Source: an uncultured candidate division Zixibacteria bacterium (GTDB lineage Bacteria; Zixibacteria; MSB-5A5; GN15; FEB-12). From it: 10,427 bases of DNA. A program made the translations under genes and the position numbers. Under the pieces are notes generated by a model that saw only the letters and a list, made by a program, of their open reading frames with translations, was not told where the DNA came from and ran no database searches. Positions 7,667 to 10,427 of this stretch are shown one piece after another. Each line of letters opens with the position of its first letter. Within the stretch, counting starts at the first letter, position 1. Location of the stretch: positions 1 through 10,427 of the forward strand of contig CAJVYT010000130.1 in the NCBI GenBank assembly GCA_913009765.1, read 5' to 3'.

Positions 7667-7683
7667 AGCAGGAGGCATGCCAA
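7667..7683 (-). promoter_or_regulatory. Candidate sigma-54 (-24/-12) promoter for the flagellar cluster
   Basis: Minus-strand TTGGCATGCCTCCTGCT has GG and GC separated by exactly 10 bases, as RpoN promoters require, and matches consensus TGGCAC-N5-TTGC except for two transitions (TGGCAT, CTGC). The predicted transcription start is near 7656, leaving about 38 bases of leader before ATG 7618. Hook-stage flagellar genes depend on sigma-54 in many bacteria. The site includes the palindrome ggcatgcc, so chance is possible. Confidence 0.5.
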
Positions 7684-7781
7684 AACTAAAAACAGCAACT
7701 TTAACCTATTGAACTATACGCTGTTATAGGATATTGGTGAGATAACAACAATGTAAATAAATATTGATAATTGGAATTATT

Positions 7782-7798
7782 TTCCGGTTACAACGGAA
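7782..7798. promoter_or_regulatory. Small inverted repeat upstream of the promoter candidate
   Basis: TTCCG at 7782-7786 and CGGAA at 7794-7798 form a 5-bp inverted repeat with a 7-base spacer. Its centre is about 134 bases upstream of the predicted start site, a usual distance for an enhancer-binding protein site of the NtrC/FleQ/FlrC type. Five base pairs is weak evidence. Confidence 0.2.
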
Positions 7799-7821
7799 GA
7801 AATGAGTCAAAATTGAGAAAA

Positions 7822-7916
7822 TGGAATCATACTTCGACTCCGCTCAGTATGACAAATTATAAGTTGTTGTCTTTTCAAGTCACCCTGAGCGGAGTCGAAG
7901 AGTCTTGAAAAGACAT
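7822..7916. repeat. Nested palindromic element, copy A (downstream of mtaB)
   Basis: This holds two facing hairpins that share the 12-base loop core TCGACTCCGCTC or its complement. The first, 7827-7852, has a perfect 7-bp stem (tcatact/agtatga). The second, 7882-7903, has a 5-bp stem with one mismatch. The second is enclosed in a perfect 12-bp inverted repeat (7868-7879 with 7904-7915). Read on the minus strand it is nearly identical over about 83 bases to copy B, on the other side of mtaB. It begins about 12 bases after the mtaB stop and could shape the 3' end of that transcript. It is a non-coding REP- or MITE-like dispersed element. Confidence 0.85.
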
Positions 7917-7927
7917 TATACTAACAG

Positions 7928-9226
7928 CTAAACTATATCGCCCTCAATATAGTCTTGGTGCGATGCTGTTATCTTGACTTTATGTATGGATTTATCAGGC
8001 GTTATCGAATTTGGCAGTTTGACTTTCAAATAGTTGTCGGAAACACCAAAATAATGCCCATCGGGTTGCAATTTATGCTCTGAAATAACATCAAGTGTTT
8101 CTCCAATCTGTCGTTTTAATGCCTTCTCTTTGATTGAATGAGAAATACGGGTCAAATAAGAATTCCGCTCTTTTATAACACGAGGGTCGATTTTATCAGA
8201 CATTTTTGATGCGGGAGTTCCCTCACGGTCGGAATAACTGAATACATGCAGGTAATCAATCAAACCAGATTCGACAAGTCCGGCAGTCCGCATAAAATCT
8301 TCATCGGTTTCACCCGGAAACCCGACAATAATATCAGCACCTATAATAGTATTCGGAACCGCTTTTTTGAGAAGTTCGGCTCGGTTGATATACCTGTTTT
8401 GGTCGTAGGGTCGCAGCATTTTTTTAAGAATTTGAGATGAACCCGCCTGCAGAGGAAGATGCATGTGTCTGCAAATACGACCGTTTGAGCCGGCATACAT
8501 CTCAATAAAATCATCCCGAACTGTTTGTGGTTCTATCGAGGATACCCTCAGTCTGTATAAATCTGTTTCTGACATTATAAACTTACAAAGAGCCGTCAGA
8601 TTTTTCATACGCGGTTCTTGGTTGTTTTTATAATGCCCAATATGTACTGCCGTTAAAACAACTTCTTTGTATCCGTTTTCTACAAGCATATTTATTTCAT
8701 CAATAATATCTATTGCCGAACGATTTTTAATTCTCCCCCGCACAGTCGGAATAATACAAAACGAACACCATTGATTGCACCCATCGGAAATTTTCAGCCA
8801 TGCTCTATTATGGTCAAAAAAATCAGTGACCATCGTTGAACAACTTTTGTCCGGCTCTTCGGTAAACAGGTCAGGAAATTTATTGGGGACTATATTGGCA
8901 ATATCATCTTTTTGGGCATTGTTGACAATCAAATCGACCGCTTCCATTCCCTCTATTAATGCAGGGTCATTATCAACATAACATCCGGTGACAACAATTT
9001 TAGAATTTGGGTTTTGACGGGAGGCTCTGCGAATCATCGCCCGACAATCGGCATCGGCTTTATGGGTCACAGTACAGGTATTGATAATATAAATATCAGC
9101 CGGTTCGGTCTGTTTTGCCCGCTTGAAGCCGTAGGGATAAAGCTGGGCGGCGATTTTTTCGGATTCGTATTGGTTCAGTCGACACCCGAGAGTCTGAACT
9201 GATATTTTTTTCTGCTTCGTTGTCAT
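7928..9226 (-). CDS. mtaB: tRNA t6A37 methylthiotransferase, MtaB type
   Basis: This 432-residue radical-SAM enzyme adds a methylthio group to t6A at tRNA position 37 (to ms2t6A), improving decoding of ANN codons. The N-terminal MTTase domain has the three cysteines of the auxiliary 4Fe-4S cluster: C15 in TLGCRLNQYES, C51 in NTCTVT and C82 in VTGCYVD. The radical-SAM motif is CNQWCSFC, with C150, C154 and C157. The core runs to about 360, with IIGADIIVGFPGETDEDF near 290-310. A C-terminal TRAM RNA-binding domain (about 372-432) is complete. LGCRLNQYES is typical of MtaB rather than MiaB or RimO. There is no clear Shine-Dalgarno before ATG 9226, but the N-terminus has family-typical length. 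It is a housekeeping gene, apparently not part of the flagellar unit. Confidence 0.93.
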   Translation of the reverse strand: MTTKQKKISVQTLGCRLNQYESEKIAAQLYPYGFKRAKQTEPADIYIINTCTVTHKADADCRAMIRRASRQNPNSKIVVTGCYVDNDPALIEGMEAVDLIVNNAQKDDIANIVPNKFPDLFTEEPDKSCSTMVTDFFDHNRAWLKISDGCNQWCSFCIIPTVRGRIKNRSAIDIIDEINMLVENGYKEVVLTAVHIGHYKNNQEPRMKNLTALCKFIMSETDLYRLRVSSIEPQTVRDDFIEMYAGSNGRICRHMHLPLQAGSSQILKKMLRPYDQNRYINRAELLKKAVPNTIIGADIIVGFPGETDEDFMRTAGLVESGLIDYLHVFSYSDREGTPASKMSDKIDPRVIKERNSYLTRISHSIKEKALKRQIGETLDVISEHKLQPDGHYFGVSDNYLKVKLPNSITPDKSIHKVKITASHQDYIEGDIV

Positions 9227-9284
9227 AGTTTGCTAATATACACAAATATTTTGGGTTGTGGGATGGTTTTTATAGACTTTGCCT

Positions 9285-9290
9285 ATTATA
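9285..9290 (-). promoter_or_regulatory. Possible -10 box of the mtaB promoter
   Basis: A perfect TATAAT on the minus strand, about 60 bases before the mtaB ATG, is preceded by an A/T tract. I find no good -35 hexamer at 16-18 bases, so the call rests on the -10 box and position. Confidence 0.3.
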
Positions 9291-9343
9291 ATTTTTAAAA
9301 ACAAACCTAAACCGACTCTTAAAAGAATGTCATTCCAGCTAAA

Positions 9344-9362
9344 GGGCTTGTTGAAAAAGTCC
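9344..9362. repeat. Short hairpin next to palindromic copy B
   Basis: GGGCTT (9344-9349) and AAGTCC (9357-9362) can pair with one G-U wobble around a 7-base loop. It lies 4 bases from copy B, so it may be part of a larger composite or a separate dispersed repeat. Confidence 0.4.
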
Positions 9363-9366
9363 AACA

Positions 9367-9457
9367 TGTGTTTCAAGACCCTTCGACTCCGCTCAGGGTG
9401 ACTTGAAACACAACAACATATAATTTGTCATACTGAGCGGAATCGAAGTATGTTCCA
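9367..9457. repeat. Nested palindromic element, copy B (upstream of mtaB, inverted)
   Basis: Same design as copy A but inverted. A hairpin at 9378-9399 (perfect 5-bp stem ACCCT/AGGGT, loop TCGACTCCGCTC) is enclosed in a perfect 11-bp inverted repeat (9367-9377 with 9402-9412). A second hairpin follows at 9429-9452 (CATACT/AGTATG, loop GAGCGGAATCGA). Compared with copy A the outer arms differ in sequence on both sides but still pair perfectly. No target-site duplication is apparent around either copy. Confidence 0.85.
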
Positions 9458-9478
9458 AGATAAGAGGTTTATCAATAA

Positions 9479-9502
9479 CCCCCCAGGTGGAGTCAAAGGG
9501 TC
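9479..9502. repeat. Decayed third copy of the palindromic core
   Basis: The stretch with GGTGGAGTCAAAGGGTC resembles the GAGCGGAGTCGAAGGGTC half of the element with a few substitutions and a small deletion. Only one half is recognisable. It could be a remnant or chance similarity. Confidence 0.35.
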
Positions 9503-9617
9503 GGTTGCAAATGGGTTCGTTTCGCATATAAAGGGAACCTAAAAACCCGTTTTTTCTCATTATTTTCAAGACAAACAACTTCACCACAGAGAGTTACAGC
9601 GAAATGGCTTTGCCTGA

Positions 9618-9640
9618 AAAAATGGCTTAAAGCCATTTTT
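9618..9640. terminator. Stem-loop with flanking A and T runs, terminator-like
   Basis: A perfect 10-bp stem, AAAAATGGCT (9618-9627) and AGCCATTTTT (9631-9640), with a 3-base loop. T-rich sequence follows on the plus strand, and the A run in front gives a U run on the minus strand, so it could act in both directions. On the minus strand it is the first such structure after the small genes at 9828-10269, though about 190 bases past the last stop. The stem is not GC-rich. Confidence 0.5.
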
Positions 9641-9760
9641 ATTTATTATTATTGTAGTGATTTTGTTCATTAATTTTCTCTTATACTTTAAGTTCTTCCA
9701 TTCTATATGTATAATTGAGAAAATGCGTTTAATATGTAGACAATATGTTTCTGCACTGGA

Positions 9761-9777
9761 TTCCGGCTTCGCCGGAA
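9761..9777. repeat. GC-rich perfect hairpin
   Basis: TTCCGGC (9761-9767) and GCCGGAA (9771-9777) form a 7-bp stem around a 3-base loop. It lies about 50 bases beyond the stop of the small gene at 9828-10037, with no U run. It looks like a short dispersed palindrome of another family from the TCGACTCCGCTC element. Confidence 0.55.
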
Positions 9778-9827
9778 AGGAGTTGTGAAAATTTGATATT
9801 TCTTCTCAAAAATTATAAAATAAGTAT

Positions 9828-10037
9828 CTATGATTTTTTAATTATAAATGGTATTACAGTCAAGAGCAGACCTACCGAGACAAGTAAAAATGTATTTGAA
9901 ATAAAATACGGAATGAGAACAAGAACAATTCCACATACCAAAGGAACTACTGCTCGCTGTTTGCGACCATACATAAATAATCCGCCTCCGATAGAGCCGA
10001 AAATCAATCCGTAAAAAAGTAATGCTGTACCTTCCAT
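9828..10037 (-). CDS. Small membrane protein of unknown function, 69 residues
   Basis: The frame runs from ATG 10037-10035 to TAG 9830-9828. The protein is strongly hydrophobic, with three likely membrane helices at about 4-23, 28-46 and 49-66, and a basic turn YGRKQRA (23-29) between the first two. It resembles short conserved bacterial proteins loosely labelled amino acid transport protein, but I know of no demonstrated function and assign none. The Shine-Dalgarno is weak (an AGAAAG stretch about 13 bases upstream). A second small membrane-protein gene lies 76 bases upstream on the same strand, so the two may be cotranscribed. Membrane-helix pattern and charge placement make a real gene more likely than chance. 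Confidence 0.65.
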   Translation of the reverse strand: MEGTALLFYGLIFGSIGGGLFMYGRKQRAVVPLVCGIVLVLIPYFISNTFLLVSVGLLLTVIPFIIKKS

Positions 10038-10066
10038 GTGAGGGCTTTCTGGTTATTTATTATTTA

Positions 10067-10086
10067 GGCAGACGAGGACGTCTGCC
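10067..10086. repeat. Perfect 8-bp hairpin between the two small genes
   Basis: GGCAGACG (10067-10074) and CGTCTGCC (10079-10086) pair perfectly around a 4-base loop. No U run follows on the minus strand. It lies between two genes of the same orientation and could be a dispersed palindrome or an mRNA-stability stem. Confidence 0.55.
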
Positions 10087-10113
10087 ATGCACAGATTTCA
10101 TCGAAATATTTGT

Positions 10114-10269
10114 TTATTCTTCATCCACAGCTTCCCCATCGTCTTTTTTCTTTGCTTCCAAATATTTACCTAACGGTGTGAACATAAACAAAACCAGTAC
10201 AAAGGCAGGGACAAAAAACGGAAGGTAAAACGTAATAAGCGGTGGAAGTTCGGAAACGTCTGTCGGCAT
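10114..10269 (-). CDS. Small membrane protein of unknown function, 51 residues (possibly 5'-truncated)
   Basis: The frame runs from ATG 10269-10267 to TAA 10116-10114. Residues 1-9 are polar, about 10-32 form one strongly hydrophobic helix (TFYLPFFVPAFVLVLFMF), and the tail (GKYLEAKKKDDGEAVDEE) is charged and ends acidic, so the C-terminus probably faces the cytoplasm. I do not recognise the family. Only four genuine bases precede the ATG before adapter sequence begins at 10274, so the ribosome binding site cannot be seen and a longer N-terminus is possible; the one codon upstream (GAT) is open. It may form a unit with the 69-residue membrane protein downstream. Confidence 0.55.
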   Translation of the reverse strand: MPTDVSELPPLITFYLPFFVPAFVLVLFMFTPLGKYLEAKKKDDGEAVDEE

Positions 10270-10273
10270 ATCA

Positions 10274-10427
10274 AGATCGGAAGAGCGTCGTGTAGGGAAA
10301 GAGTGTAGATCTCGGTGGTCGCCGTATCATTAAAAAAAAAAACACAAAAAAAAGAAAAAACAAAACAAAAAAATAAAAAAGAAAAGTATATAGCAAAATG
10401 AGATTAGCCCGTTACTTGAAATTAAGA
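10274..10427. other. Sequencing artefact: Illumina adapter followed by A-rich read-through
   Basis: Bases 10274-10331 begin AGATCGGAAGAGCGTCGTGT and match the reverse complement of the 58-base Illumina TruSeq universal adapter over its full length. From 10332 the sequence is nearly pure A with scattered C, G and T to about 10385, then about 40 bases of unplaced sequence, as expected when reads run past the end of a short fragment. No biological feature should be called here. Confidence 0.97.

Larger units (their letters stand above)
7619..7927. other. Intergenic region between mtaB and the flagellar cluster
   Basis: No gene is visible. The half next to the flagellar cluster (7619-7827) is AT-rich and holds the sigma-54 promoter candidate and a small inverted repeat. 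The half next to mtaB (about 7822-7916) is one copy of the nested palindromic element. Confidence 0.8.
9227..9827. other. Repeat-rich intergenic region upstream of mtaB
   Basis: There is no convincing gene in these 600 bases; the open frames here pass through palindromes and have no family features. From left to right it holds a possible mtaB -10 box, a GGGCTT/AAGTCC hairpin, palindromic element copy B, a decayed third repeat core, a terminator-like stem-loop at 9618-9640, an AT-rich stretch, and a GC-rich hairpin at 9761-9777. Confidence 0.75.

Noticed and set aside
7822..7916. Rho-independent terminator of mtaB
   Set aside because: The stems are strong but no U run follows, and the same structure occurs in inverted form upstream of mtaB, so a dispersed repeat explains it better; effects on the 3' end remain possible.
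7822..9457. mtaB as cargo of a composite transposon
   Set aside because: The flanking inverted copies lack any transposase and any visible target-site duplication, and mtaB is a housekeeping gene.
9393..9587. Minus-strand open frame of 64 codons
   Set aside because: It translates the palindromic element copy B and decayed repeat; no protein-like features.
9745..10014. Plus-strand open frame of 89 codons
   Set aside because: It overlaps the minus-strand small membrane-protein gene and starts through a hairpin; its translation has no recognisable pattern, whereas the minus frame gives well-formed membrane helices.
10332..10427. Poly-A tract as a biological low-complexity region
   Set aside because: It directly follows a complete sequencing adapter, so it is read-through.

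Overview
The window is a low-GC (I estimate mid-to-upper 30s percent) bacterial contig dominated by a flagellar hook, motor and C-ring gene cluster, all on the minus strand. In transcription order, from high to low coordinates, it runs: a MotE/YlxF-type protein, fliK, flgD, a TIGR02530-type flagellar operon gene, flgE, flbD, fliL, fliM, and the 5' end of a probable fliN that runs off the window start. The genes are packed tightly: ATG/stop overlaps at flbD-fliL and fliM-fliN, 2 to 12 bases elsewhere, and one 99-base gap before flgE. The order matches the ylxF-fliK-flgD-flgE-swrD(flbD)-fliL-fliM-fliY stretch of the Bacillus fla/che operon, but the proteins do not identify a phylum. The organism is a flagellated bacterium. 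Dispersed palindromic repeats with the core TCGACTCCGCTC recall FCB-group and other environmental genomes, but this is only a hint.

Upstream of the flagellar cluster, also on the minus strand, is a complete radical-SAM tRNA methylthiotransferase gene (mtaB type). It sits between two inverted copies of an ~85-90 bp nested palindromic element. The 600-base stretch beyond it (9227-9827) has no convincing gene but holds several hairpins, a terminator-like stem-loop and decayed repeats. Two small unidentified membrane-protein genes follow (9828-10037 and 10114-10269), separated by another perfect hairpin.

Both window edges look like assembly ends. The left edge lies inside a perfect 39-bp tandem repeat in fliN. 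On the right, bases 10274-10331 match the Illumina TruSeq universal adapter (reverse complement), followed by A-rich read-through, so nothing from 10274 onward should be read as genome.

Functionally, MotE/YlxF is linked to stator placement, FlgD scaffolds the hook, FlgE builds it and FliK sets its length. FlbD and FliL act at the stator, and FliM and FliN form the switch. A -24/-12 (sigma-54) promoter candidate with exact GG-N10-GC spacing lies about 50 bases upstream of the first flagellar gene, and the flgE Shine-Dalgarno sequence lies in a perfect inverted repeat. I see no clearly new biological system. The points most worth following are the nested palindromes with compensatory stem changes, the flgE leader, the fliN repeat and the adapter contamination.
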